Shown: positions 1 to 7,306 of the stretch, piece by piece
Numbering within the stretch: the stretch's first letter is position 1
Layout of the letters: each line of letters begins with the position of its first letter
Assembly: GCA_003156595.1 (NCBI GenBank)
Contig: PMHH01000155.1
Location: forward strand, 1-40,990
DNA length: 40,990 nucleotides
Origin: Acidimicrobiaceae bacterium
Lineage (GTDB): Bacteria; Actinomycetota; Acidimicrobiia; Acidimicrobiales; Palsa-688
Direction of reading: 5' to 3'
Notes under the pieces: model-generated
Told to the model about the DNA's origin: nothing
Seen by the model: only the letters and a program-made list of their open reading frames with translations
Database searches by the model: none
Position numbers and translations under genes: made by a program

Positions 1-78
1 GCGGATGCCGGCGGGAGGAGCGCACCCCCGGGGTCCGGCGCCGCTTTTTGGTCGCGTTTGACGATCTTTGTAGCTCAC

Positions 79-96
79 ACGACCTGATCTGGTCGT
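79..96. promoter_or_regulatory. Inverted repeat, possible TetR operator
   Basis: ACGACC and GGTCGT form perfect 6-bp arms around the 6-base centre TGATCT. The symmetry and 18-bp size suit a TetR-family operator. It lies about 235 bp upstream of the first TetR gene, so it may serve that gene or one to the left of the window. The functional role is inference. Confidence 0.35.
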
Positions 97-255
97 CTCC
101 GCTACCAAAGTCGGCGGATAGTACCAAGAAGGCTGTCTAAAAAATCATCAAAAGGCTGGAAATAGCTGAAGAAGAACGCCGCGCTCTCCACGAAGCCCCG
201 AGTCGGCGGGAGTCGGTGCCAAACGTGGTACGTTCTTAATCATATGCTCAAACCA

Positions 256-271
256 CTCGATCAACATCGAG
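256..271. promoter_or_regulatory. Inverted repeat in the leader of the first TetR gene
   Basis: CTCGAT-CAAC-ATCGAG is a perfect 6-bp inverted repeat with a 4-base centre, ending about 58 bp before the ATG at 330. It could be an autoregulatory operator or a small RNA hairpin. Short repeats of this size also occur by chance in GC-rich DNA. Confidence 0.3.
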
Positions 272-329
272 CGCACTCGACCGGCGGCGAGCAGGCCGGG
301 CGGTGAGATCAGGAAGCGCGAGCCGGCCG

Positions 330-968
330 ATGGCCCGATCGAGCGATACCCGCCAGCGCCTGGTGGACGCCGCCGTCGACGTGCTGCGCCACGAAGGCTT
401 CGCCGCCGCCACGGCGCGGAACATCGCGGCTCACGCCGACTCCAACCAGGGCCTGGTCTTCTACCACTTCGGCTCGGTCGTGGACCTGTTGCTGGCCGCC
501 CTCGACGAAGTGAGCGCCCAACGCCGGCAGCGCTACGAGGAAGCCCTGGCCGGCGTGCACGCGCCCGCAGAATTGGTCGACCTGGCCGCCCGGGTTTTCC
601 GCGAGGACCTGGACACCGGCGACGCGGCCCTGCTGGTGGAGATGATCGCCGGCGCCACATCGACGCCGGGGCTGGGCGCCGAGGTCAAAGCTCGGGTCGT
701 GCCGTGGACGCAGTTCGCGGCCGCCGCCCTGAAGTCGGCGCTCGGGACCTCGCCGCTCGCCGGGGTAGTCGACCCGGACGAGATTGCGCACGCGGTCGTG
801 GCGTTGTACCTGGGCCTCGAACTGCTGTCGCACCTCGATGGGGATCGGGGCCCGGCCCTGGCTCTGTTCGAGCGGGGTCGCCAGCTCGCCCCGCTCGCCG
901 GCCTGATCCTCGGCGGATCGCCAGCATCAGCCGGCACATCGAACCCACCAAACAAGGAGGACCCATGA
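330..968 (+). CDS. TetR/AcrR-family transcriptional regulator
   Basis: A 212-residue one-component repressor. The N-terminal helix-turn-helix covers about residues 8-55 (TRQRLVDAAVDVL, then NIAAHADSNQGLVFYHF with the usual YHF end of the recognition helix). The rest is a helical ligand-binding domain of normal TetR length. I chose the ATG at 330; a GTG at 303 adds nine unconserved residues. The stop overlaps the start of the next gene by 4 bp (ATGA), so the two are translationally coupled. The regulator may control itself and the coupled reductase. The ligand is unknown; an acyl-CoA or other pathway intermediate would fit the neighbourhood. Confidence 0.9.
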   Translation: MARSSDTRQRLVDAAVDVLRHEGFAAATARNIAAHADSNQGLVFYHFGSVVDLLLAALDEVSAQRRQRYEEALAGVHAPAELVDLAARVFREDLDTGDAALLVEMIAGATSTPGLGAEVKARVVPWTQFAAAALKSALGTSPLAGVVDPDEIAHAVVALYLGLELLSHLDGDRGPALALFERGRQLAPLAGLILGGSPASAGTSNPPNKEDP

Positions 969-1948
969 GCCGAACCGGCATGACAGCCCCGCCCGCCGCA
1001 CCGACCACCGAGCTGCTGGCTAATCGGGACGCCAACGACACCGGCCTCGACGTGGTGACCGGCGCTTTCAGTTACTCGGGAGGCGCCATTGCCCGGGAGT
1101 TGCTCCGCGCCGGGCGCCGGGTCCGTACCCTCACCGGCCATCCTGACCGCCGCCCAAACCAATTGGACGATGTCGACGTGCGACCACTCGACTTCGACGA
1201 TCCGCCGGCCTTGGCCGCGTCGCTCGCCGGCGCCACCACGCTCTACAACACCTACTGGGTCCGCTTCGCCCACGGCCCAGTGGACCACGCTCTGGCCGTC
1301 GAGAACTCTCGCACCCTCTTCGCCGCGGCCCGCCGGGCCGGCGTGAGCAAGATCGTCCATCTGTCGATACTCCACCCGTCGGCCGCTTCGCCCTATCCCT
1401 ACTTTCGGGGCAAGGCGTTGGTCGAGCGGGTTCTGGCTGAGACCGGCCTCCCCTACGCGGCCCTGCGCCCATCGGTGCTATTCGACGAACGCGGCGTGCT
1501 GCTCAACAACATCGCCTGGCTGCTTCGTCGACTGCCCGCCTTCGGAGTAGGCGGCCATGGCACGTACCGGGTCCGACCAATCCATCTCGATGACCTGGCC
1601 ACCCTGGCGTTGGAGGCAGCCGGCTGGCCAGATGACCGCATCGTCGACGCGGTGGGCCCCGAACGGCCGACGTTCGTCGAGCTGGTTGACGAGATCCGGG
1701 CGGCTGTAGGCAGCCGGGCTCGGATCGTCAGGGTGCCGGCGCCGGCGCTGCTCGGATTGTCCAAGGCCATGGGCGCCGTGCTGCACGACGTGCTGCTCAC
1801 CGCCGACGAGTACCGGTCCATGGCTGAGGGCCTGGCCGACTCCGACGCCCCCGCCACCGGCGCCATCCGCCTGTCGCAGTGGATAGCCGACCACGGCGAT
1901 ACCCTTGGCACCCGGTACGCCAACGAGCTCGACCTCCACTTCCGATAG
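965..1948 (+). CDS. NmrA-like / atypical SDR NAD(P)-binding protein
   Basis: A 327-residue protein with a Rossmann nucleotide-binding start (TGAFSYSGG, residues 32-40, a variant of TGxxGxxG) followed by an RRVRTLTGHPDRR-type segment that usually contacts the cofactor phosphate. The arrangement matches NmrA-like and atypical (extended) short-chain dehydrogenases such as NDUFA9-like and ubiquinone-biosynthesis-associated members. These act as NAD(P)H-dependent reductases or redox sensors. A strong ribosome site (AAGGAGG, about 953-959) precedes the ATG, which overlaps the TetR stop. The first 28 residues look like a non-conserved extension. It converges with the next minus-strand gene across 13 bp. 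The substrate cannot be inferred. Confidence 0.8.
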   Translation: MSRTGMTAPPAAPTTELLANRDANDTGLDVVTGAFSYSGGAIARELLRAGRRVRTLTGHPDRRPNQLDDVDVRPLDFDDPPALAASLAGATTLYNTYWVRFAHGPVDHALAVENSRTLFAAARRAGVSKIVHLSILHPSAASPYPYFRGKALVERVLAETGLPYAALRPSVLFDERGVLLNNIAWLLRRLPAFGVGGHGTYRVRPIHLDDLATLALEAAGWPDDRIVDAVGPERPTFVELVDEIRAAVGSRARIVRVPAPALLGLSKAMGAVLHDVLLTADEYRSMAEGLADSDAPATGAIRLSQWIADHGDTLGTRYANELDLHFR

Positions 1949-1961
1949 CGCCCAGGCCGGC

Positions 1962-3056
1962 TCAGACGGGTCCGAGAATGAGGTCGGCCAGCCGCCGGCG
2001 ATTCCACGCCTGCGAACCGAACAGCACGTCGTTCTGCTTGACCCGACGGAAGAGAAGGTGGCAGTCGACGTCCCAGGTAAAACCCACGCCGCCGTGAACC
2101 TGGATGTTCTCCGCCGTCACCATGGTGGCCGCTTCGGCCACGAAAGCCTTGCAGGCGGCGGCCGCCGGCTCGCGCAGCGGGTCGTCCACCTGACTGGCCC
2201 ACGCCGCCCAGTGCGTGCCAACCCGGGCCAGCTCCAGCTGGTGCAGCATGTCGACGATCTTGTGCTTGATGACCTGAAACGTGGCGATCGGCCGGTCGAA
2301 CTGGACCCGCTGCTTCGAATACTCGATGGCCATCTGGAGCGCCCGGTCCGCGGCGCCCACCGTTTCGGCGCAGACGGCCACGGCGATGTCGTCGCCGATC
2401 CGGGCCCACACCGCGGTCTGATCCCCCGGGGGTCCGATGCGCCGAGCCCGACGACCATCGAGATCCAGCCGGCTCACCTTGCGGGTCACGTCGAGAGCCG
2501 GGACCGGCTGAGCGCGCGGCTCGTCGAGCGCGAACGCCGCCAGCCCGTCAGGGGTCCGGGCCGCCACGATGGCAAAATCCGCGGTGTGACCGTCGAGCAC
2601 GACGGGCTTGGTGCCATGCAACTCCCACTCCGCTCCCGACGCAGTAGCGGTCGCGGTCACCGAGGCGAGCGGGTCGCCGTTCCCGCTCTCCTCTAGCGCC
2701 ACGGTGCCGCGCCGGCGACCAGACGCCAGGTCCTGCTGCAGCTCCATCGCGCCGAGGTGGACCGCAGCCAGGGTTGCCGCCACTGCCGAGGAAAAAAAGG
2801 GGCCCGGTAGCGGCAGCTTGCCCATCTCCTCCTGCAGCACGACAACGTCAACCAGGCCCAGACCGATCCCGCCGCGCTCCTCGGGTACCAGAACGCCAGG
2901 CCAGCCCAGGTCGGTGATCGCCGACCACCACTCCTCGGTGAAGCCCCGTTCGTCATCGATCATCCCGCGGACGTAGGAGGCCGGACTCTGCTTCGCCAGG
3001 AAGGAACGGACGGTGTCGCGCAGAGCGTCCTGCTCCGGGCTGAAGGTGAAGTCCAC
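1962..3056 (-). CDS. Acyl-CoA dehydrogenase, FadE-type
   Basis: A 364-residue FAD enzyme that introduces an alpha,beta double bond into an acyl-CoA. It starts MDFTFSPEQDALRD, typical for the ACAD N-terminal helical domain. The C-terminal domain has the VQFDRPIATFQVIKHK helix and a GGVGFTWDVDCHLLFRR segment, whose acidic residue after the Trp is often Glu in relatives. It lacks the strong SEPxAGSD FAD loop found in the divergent neighbour at 3101, which is typical of one subunit of the alpha2beta2 ACADs of steroid degradation. The pair with 3101-4300 probably forms such a hetero-oligomer (inference). Divergent transcription starts within a 44-bp gap that carries an inverted repeat. Confidence 0.92.
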   Translation of the reverse strand: MDFTFSPEQDALRDTVRSFLAKQSPASYVRGMIDDERGFTEEWWSAITDLGWPGVLVPEERGGIGLGLVDVVVLQEEMGKLPLPGPFFSSAVAATLAAVHLGAMELQQDLASGRRRGTVALEESGNGDPLASVTATATASGAEWELHGTKPVVLDGHTADFAIVAARTPDGLAAFALDEPRAQPVPALDVTRKVSRLDLDGRRARRIGPPGDQTAVWARIGDDIAVAVCAETVGAADRALQMAIEYSKQRVQFDRPIATFQVIKHKIVDMLHQLELARVGTHWAAWASQVDDPLREPAAAACKAFVAEAATMVTAENIQVHGGVGFTWDVDCHLLFRRVKQNDVLFGSQAWNRRRLADLILGPV

Positions 3057-3064
3057 GACGGTAT

Positions 3065-3092
3065 GGTAACCGTGAGGAGTTGGCGCGTTACC
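3065..3092. promoter_or_regulatory. Inverted repeat between divergent ACAD genes
   Basis: GGTAAC (3065-3070) and GTTACC (3087-3092) form perfect 6-bp arms 16 bases apart, centred between the starts at 3056 and 3101. A regulator bound here could control both genes. The motif differs from the TGTCCAA operator elsewhere in the window, so a different TetR is likely. The site also overlaps an unlikely TTG start at 3080. Confidence 0.4.
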
Positions 3093-3100
3093 TTGGCATC

Positions 3101-4300
3101 GTGGACTTCTCCTATGCGCCCGAGGACGAGGAGTTCAGGTCGGAGCTGCTCTCCTGGCTGAACGCCAACCTGCCGGACTTCCTCGACCAGGGCGAGATCG
3201 GGCCGCCGCAATGGGATTCCACCCGGCGCACCATGCAGCGGCGGCAAGCGTGGCAGCGCCGTCTCAACGAGGGCGGCTGGGCGGCGATCAACTGGCCCCG
3301 CGAGTGGGGCGGCCGGGAAGCCACCATCATGCAGAACGTCATCTACTCGCAGGAGATGGCGCAGGCGAAAACGCCTGGCATCTACAACGCCAACGGCATC
3401 TGGCAGATCGGCCCCATGATCCTGCGCTGGGGCACCGACGAGCAGAAGCACCAGTGGTTGCCGGGCATCATCAATGCCGACTGCCACTGGTGTCAGGGTT
3501 TTAGCGAACCGCAAGCCGGTAGCGACTTGGCCAACCTGCGCACCGCGGCGGTGCGCGACGGTGAGGTCTACGTCCTCAACGGTCAGAAGATCTGGATCTC
3601 GACCGCCCACCTCGCCAAGTGGGGACTGTTTCTGGTGCGAACCGATCCCGACGCCATCAGCCGCGGGACCAAGCATGAGGGCATCACCGCGCTGATCGTG
3701 GACATGGAAGCACCGGGCATCGAGTGCCGGCCGATCCGCGACGTCACTGGTGAGAGCCTTTTCAACGAGGTGTTCTTCACGGATGCTCCGGTTTCGGTCG
3801 CCTATCGTCTCGGGGACGAGGGAAGAGGGTGGGAGGTGGCGATGGGCACCCTCGGCCACGAGCGGGTTGGTACCGCCGGGCTGGCCATCGGGCTCAAAGC
3901 CGAACTGGACACCATGATCGCGTCAACTCGCGACCACAACCCGGGCGCCCTTTGCGACCCTGACATCCGCGATCGAGTGGCCCGGGCCTGGACCCAAATC
4001 GAGTTGACGCGGCTGCTCAACGTGCGGGCCTTGTCCAAGGTGCTCAAGGGCGAGAAGACCTGGCCCGAGGTGCCGCTCGCCAAGCTGCAGTGGAGCTTCC
4101 TCTCCCAGACGCTGGCCGAGCTCAACGTCGACATGCTGGGGCCGCTCGGCGTGCTGGGCATGGGCGGACCGGACGCCGTCGATGGCGGTCACGCGGTGTA
4201 CAACTATCCGTGGCAGCGCTACACCTCCATCGGCGCCGGTGCCACCGAGGTCCAGAAGAACATCATCGCCGACCGGGCCATCCAGCTGCCCCGGCGCTAG
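3101..4300 (+). CDS. Acyl-CoA dehydrogenase, FadE-type
   Basis: A 399-residue ACAD complete in all three domains. FSEPQAGSD (about residues 134-142) is the FAD/substrate loop, NGQKIWIS follows, and the C-terminus ends in a GAGATEVQKNIIADRAIQL helix that binds FAD across the subunit interface. The start is uncertain: GTG 3101 gives MDFSYAPEDEEF, matching family N-termini, but lacks a well-spaced ribosome site. A TTG at 3080 has GAGGAG directly abutting it, which is too close. It is divergent from, and likely partner to, the ACAD at 1962-3056. An SDR gene follows 20 bp downstream, suggesting one operon through 6341. Confidence 0.93.
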   Translation: MDFSYAPEDEEFRSELLSWLNANLPDFLDQGEIGPPQWDSTRRTMQRRQAWQRRLNEGGWAAINWPREWGGREATIMQNVIYSQEMAQAKTPGIYNANGIWQIGPMILRWGTDEQKHQWLPGIINADCHWCQGFSEPQAGSDLANLRTAAVRDGEVYVLNGQKIWISTAHLAKWGLFLVRTDPDAISRGTKHEGITALIVDMEAPGIECRPIRDVTGESLFNEVFFTDAPVSVAYRLGDEGRGWEVAMGTLGHERVGTAGLAIGLKAELDTMIASTRDHNPGALCDPDIRDRVARAWTQIELTRLLNVRALSKVLKGEKTWPEVPLAKLQWSFLSQTLAELNVDMLGPLGVLGMGGPDAVDGGHAVYNYPWQRYTSIGAGATEVQKNIIADRAIQLPRR

Positions 4301-4320
4301 GCGCGGGCGACGTCCACCAC

Positions 4321-5106
4321 ATGAACCCGTCCGGCGCCCACGTCCTCGTGACCGGCGCATCGTCGGGAATCGGAGCCGCCACCGCCCGGCGTCTCGCCGG
4401 TTTGGGCGCGACCGTCGGGTTGGTGGGCCGGCGGGGCGACCGGCTGGCGTCGGTGCTCGACGAGTGCCAGGCGCACACGCCGGCCAGCCGCATGTGGGTG
4501 GCCGACCTCGGTGACCTCGAGGGGGCCGAGCGTCTGGCCGAGGAAGCGTGGGAGACCTTGGGTGGGATTGACGTCCTGATCAACAACGCGGCCATCCCGA
4601 AGGTCCGGGCCGTGACGGCCCTGACACCGGATGTTGTCGAGCAGACCATGCGGGTCAACTTTTTCTCACCAGTACGGATAACCCTCAAGATCCTGCCCCG
4701 CATGTTGGCCCGAGGCCGCGGAGTCATCGTCAACGTGGCCAGCGTGGGAGGGCGGCTGGGCGTCGCCCACGAGGCGGCCTACAGCGCCAGCAAGTTCGCC
4801 TTGTGCGGCTGGACTGAGGCCATGGCCGTGGACCTGTACGGCACGTCCGTGGCGGTGCGGCTGATCCAGCCCGGGCCGGTGGACACCGACATCTGGGACC
4901 GACCCGGCGAGGAACGGACCCTCTACGACGGCCCGAAGGTACCCGCGGACGAGGTCGCAGCTGGCATCGTGGCCGCGCTCGACGACGGCCGGTTCGAGCA
5001 CTACCTGCCGGACCTCAAGGCCGTGATCACCAGCAAAGACGCCGACATCGACGGTTACATCGCCGGCGCCGCGGCGATGATCCGAGCCAAGGAGGGACGA
5101 CCGTGA
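4321..5106 (+). CDS. Short-chain dehydrogenase/reductase (classical SDR)
   Basis: A 261-residue NAD(P)-dependent oxidoreductase. It shows TGASSGIG (11-18) for the cofactor, NNAA near residue 88, catalytic Ser141 (NVASVGG) and Tyr154/Lys158 in YSASK. All catalytic residues are present. An Arg-Arg pair after the second strand (VGRRGD) suggests NADP preference. It lies 20 bp after an ACAD and overlaps the next alcohol dehydrogenase by 4 bp (GTGA). In this setting it could oxidise a 3-hydroxyacyl-CoA or a hydroxyl on the ring or side chain of the substrate (inference). Confidence 0.9.
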   Translation: MNPSGAHVLVTGASSGIGAATARRLAGLGATVGLVGRRGDRLASVLDECQAHTPASRMWVADLGDLEGAERLAEEAWETLGGIDVLINNAAIPKVRAVTALTPDVVEQTMRVNFFSPVRITLKILPRMLARGRGVIVNVASVGGRLGVAHEAAYSASKFALCGWTEAMAVDLYGTSVAVRLIQPGPVDTDIWDRPGEERTLYDGPKVPADEVAAGIVAALDDGRFEHYLPDLKAVITSKDADIDGYIAGAAAMIRAKEGRP

Positions 5107-6341
5107 AGGCACTGGTGTTCGGGGTGGATCCGGAGCCGTGGACCGCGCCCCCGGGCGCGGCGTCCAATCGACTGCTGGGGAATCTGGCCATCACCCCCAT
5201 GCGCCTCATGGACGTGGAGGACGCCCGCCCTCTCCGCCCCGATTGGGTCGTCACCCGGCCCCTCCTAGCCGGGATCTGTGGATCGGATTCCAAGATGGCG
5301 CTGCTCGACTTCGGCGAGGAGGACACTGACAATGCCATGGCCGGGCTGTGCTCCTTCCCGCAAGTGATGGGCCACGAGGTGGTGACGGAGGTCGTCGCCC
5401 TGGGCCCCGACGCAGAGGGAGTCGAGATCGGGCAGCGCATGGTGCTCAACCCATGGCTGTCCTGCGCGCCTCGCGGCGTCTCACCTGTGTGCCCGTCGTG
5501 CGCCGCCGGTGACTACAGCCTGTGCCACAACTTCACCGCCGGCCCGATCAGCGCCGGCATCCACACTGGAGTGTCGAGCGACGCCACGGGGGGCTATGCC
5601 GAACTGATGCCCGCCCACCCGGCCATGCTCTTCCCCGTACCCGGCGGCGTCGCCGACGAGGATGCCGTGCTGGCGGATCCGTTCGCGGTGTCGTTGCACG
5701 CCGTCACCCGGCACCCACCACCGGCCGGAGGAAAGGCGCTGGTGTACGGCGCCGGGGCCCTCGGCACGACCACCCTGACCATCCTCCAGGCGCTCTACCC
5801 CGACGTCGAGGTGGGGGTGATCGCCCGCTTCGATGCCCAAGCCGCGCTGGCCAAGTCTTTTGGGGCAACCATCGTGCTGCCCCCCGACGACCGCCTCGGC
5901 ATCATCGAAGAGCTGGCCCGGTGGTCGGGCGGGCGCCTGGTGCTCGGGACGACTGGCCTGCCGATGTGCCACCCCGCGGGAGTCGACGTCGTCTACGACA
6001 CCATCGGCAAGCCCGAGACGCTCGAGGTCGGGGTCCGCCTGCTGCGGGCCCGGGGCACGCTGGTCAAAACCGGCTTCCACGCCCCGGGCCGCTGGGAATG
6101 GAGTCCGTTGTATTTCAAGGAGATCTCCTGGGTCGGCTCCAACGCCTTCGGCATCGAGGAAGTCGAGGGGCAACGCCGCCACGGCATCGAGCATTACCTG
6201 GATTTGGTCGCCGCCGGCCGGGTCAACCTACGACCGATGCTGACCCACATCTTCCGGCTCGCCGAGTGGCGCGAGGCCTTCGTCACCATCGCCACGCAAG
6301 GTGATACGGGGGCAGTAAAAGTCGCTATCGACCACCGCTGA
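5103..6341 (+). CDS. Zinc-dependent alcohol dehydrogenase (MDR family)
   Basis: A 412-residue medium-chain dehydrogenase. Catalytic zinc ligands are Cys59 (AGICGSD) and His91-Glu92 (GHE). The structural zinc lobe has Cys121, Cys130, Cys133 and Cys141. The cofactor fold follows (VYGAGALGTTTLTILQAL), with an insert around residues 265-300. It is related to the threonine dehydrogenase and glutathione-independent formaldehyde dehydrogenase branches, and is somewhat longer than a typical 340-380-residue enzyme. It probably oxidises an alcohol to an aldehyde or ketone. It is translationally coupled to the SDR and is the last gene before a strong hairpin at 6374-6416. Confidence 0.88.
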   Translation: MKALVFGVDPEPWTAPPGAASNRLLGNLAITPMRLMDVEDARPLRPDWVVTRPLLAGICGSDSKMALLDFGEEDTDNAMAGLCSFPQVMGHEVVTEVVALGPDAEGVEIGQRMVLNPWLSCAPRGVSPVCPSCAAGDYSLCHNFTAGPISAGIHTGVSSDATGGYAELMPAHPAMLFPVPGGVADEDAVLADPFAVSLHAVTRHPPPAGGKALVYGAGALGTTTLTILQALYPDVEVGVIARFDAQAALAKSFGATIVLPPDDRLGIIEELARWSGGRLVLGTTGLPMCHPAGVDVVYDTIGKPETLEVGVRLLRARGTLVKTGFHAPGRWEWSPLYFKEISWVGSNAFGIEEVEGQRRHGIEHYLDLVAAGRVNLRPMLTHIFRLAEWREAFVTIATQGDTGAVKVAIDHR

Positions 6342-6373
6342 ACTTCCTCTGGTCCGGGCACAGTGACCGGTAC

Positions 6374-6416
6374 CAGCGAGGTCCGGTCCCGAATGAACGA
6401 GGACCGGACCTCGCTG
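6374..6416 (+). terminator. Strong hairpin, likely terminator of the ACAD-SDR-ADH operon
   Basis: Arms 6374-6389 and 6401-6416 are perfectly complementary over 16 bp (CAGCGAGGTCCGGTCC and its complement) around an 11-base loop, 33 bp after the alcohol dehydrogenase stop. There is no T-run, so termination would be of the tail-less kind common in actinobacteria. Its presence argues against extending the next gene upstream to 6363. Confidence 0.7.
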
Positions 6417-6532
6417 CACCGGCCCCTGCTTCTCCACATCCGCTTGGCGCTGGTTCCATTAACAAATGGCGGGTTCTGGTCAGTCGCATCACGGTTTCTG
6501 GCTCCCGAAACGGTCGAACCCACAACCGGCTC

Positions 6533-6556
6533 TCGCACACCGGTAAGGGTGTGCGA
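6533..6556 (+). promoter_or_regulatory. Inverted repeat just upstream of the unrecognised gene
   Basis: TCGCACACC and GGTGTGCGA form perfect 9-bp arms around GGTAAG, ending 10 bases before the ATG at 6567, where a ribosome site would sit. It could be an operator or an RNA hairpin that limits translation. Either role is inference; no partner site was found in the window. Confidence 0.45.
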
Positions 6557-6566
6557 CGATGGTGGC

Positions 6567-7079
6567 ATGGAAGCGCCCACTACGGACTCCGGCGGCGGAC
6601 AAGACTTCTCTGTCTCGGGTGTGGTCCTGATGAAAGGCCATCCCCATCACCCGGCGTTGCACCATCACGGGCTCGGCGATCTGTCGGTTTCCTCAGAGCG
6701 GGTAAAGCTGCTCAGTTATCACAGCGACGAGGCGTTGGCGGAGTCCCCCGCAGAACGGGTGACGCTCGGAACTTCGAGCACCCTGAAGGAGTTCGGCTCC
6801 ATCCTGTTCGTGGACTTCGGCGACGAGTCTGTCCCCCGTCACGAAACTCAGTGGGCTATCGATTTCGGCCTGGCCAACGATGTTCAGCGCCTTCTGCACC
6901 CTGACGGCACCGTCAACCACGAGAAGCTGGTGGAGTACCAGGTCCTGCTCTCGGTAGACAGCATCGAGGCGGGGATCCGCTATCGCCAGCAGTTCGTCGA
7001 CGCGGTGACACGGCTAGGAGGACGCTACGAGGACGAGTCGACTTCGTTCGAGCATCTCATCGCCAAGTGGCCGTTCTGA
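6567..7079 (+). CDS. Hypothetical protein, unrecognised
   Basis: A 170-residue protein I do not recognise. It has no signal peptide, membrane segment or cysteine. The first 40 residues are polar with a His-rich patch (HPHHPALHHH). The rest looks folded, with an acidic stretch LFVDFGDESVPRHETQW and a C-terminal half ending LGGRYEDESTSFEHL. The reading frame is open back to 6363, but those upstream codons cover a terminator-like hairpin, so ATG 6567 is preferred. It differs from its neighbours in lacking any link to CoA metabolism and stands alone between a terminator and a decayed thiolase fragment. The C-terminus faintly recalls RraB-like proteins, but not enough to name it. Confidence 0.6.
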   Translation: MEAPTTDSGGGQDFSVSGVVLMKGHPHHPALHHHGLGDLSVSSERVKLLSYHSDEALAESPAERVTLGTSSTLKEFGSILFVDFGDESVPRHETQWAIDFGLANDVQRLLHPDGTVNHEKLVEYQVLLSVDSIEAGIRYRQQFVDAVTRLGGRYEDESTSFEHLIAKWPF

Positions 7080-7165
7080 GCCCCGAGCGGGTCGCCAATG
7101 GCGATGGCGCCACCGCGCGGGTTTCAACACAGCCGGGTCGGGTTCGAACTCCCGCGCCCGGTATT
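7080..7165 (-). pseudogene. Thiolase C-terminal gene fragment (partial duplication)
   Basis: This stretch repeats about 80 bp of the adjacent thiolase gene (matching about 7434-7513) with roughly half a dozen substitutions. Read on the minus strand it encodes RAREFEPDPAVLKP. A single inserted base then shifts the frame before the part corresponding to GGAIAIGHPLGASG. It begins at the stop codon of the hypothetical gene, and neither end of a thiolase remains. This is a remnant of a duplicated or once-neighbouring thiolase gene, not a functional gene. Confidence 0.75.
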
Positions 7166-7177
7166 CGAGGCTTGTCG

Positions 7178-7279
7178 TCAGATTGCAACGACCGTCACGT
7201 TCGCCATGTCAGTGGTCAGTGCTTTCAGATCGGACGGGTCGCCCGTTAGTCGGAGCAGGAACTCGCCAGTGCCGGTCAC
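7178..7279 (-). CDS. Possible small ORF or gene remnant, 33 residues
   Basis: GTG at 7279 opens a 33-codon frame beginning VTGTGEFLLRL and ending NVTVVAI. The composition looks protein-like (alternating hydrophobic residues, a DPSDLKAL turn-helix), unlike the arginine-rich shadow frames common here. There is no good ribosome site. It lies between the intact thiolase and the thiolase fragment, on their strand, so it may be the tail of a decayed gene. Function unknown. Confidence 0.2.
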   Translation of the reverse strand: MTGTGEFLLRLTGDPSDLKALTTDMANVTVVAI

Positions 7280-7306
7280 GACGCCAGAACGACGCAACGC
7301 CAGCCT

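Larger units (their letters stand above)
1..329. other. Intergenic region upstream of the first TetR gene
   Basis: I see no convincing gene here. A long minus-strand reading frame that enters this stretch is arginine-rich and antisense to the TetR gene, so I treat it as a shadow. The region is richer in A+T than the rest of the window, notably about 120-180 and 228-250, as expected for promoter DNA. It holds two short inverted repeats listed separately (79-96 and 256-271). No clear -35/-10 pair could be assigned, and anything left of position 1 is unknown. Confidence 0.6.

Noticed and set aside
154-220. Look-alike of a Cas9 guide scaffold: GGCTGGAAATAGC followed by GAGTCGGTGCC
   Set aside because: Only two short stretches match, the middle does not fold the same way, and there is no cas gene or repeat array in the window. 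Coincidence.
1758-1764. Extra TGTCCAA half-sites (also 4032-4038 and 32146-32152)
   Set aside because: They lie in coding sequence without the partner half at the 17-base spacing.
6363-6566. N-terminal extension of the hypothetical protein
   Set aside because: It would translate the terminator-like hairpin and the promoter-like A+T-richer stretch; residues there look random.
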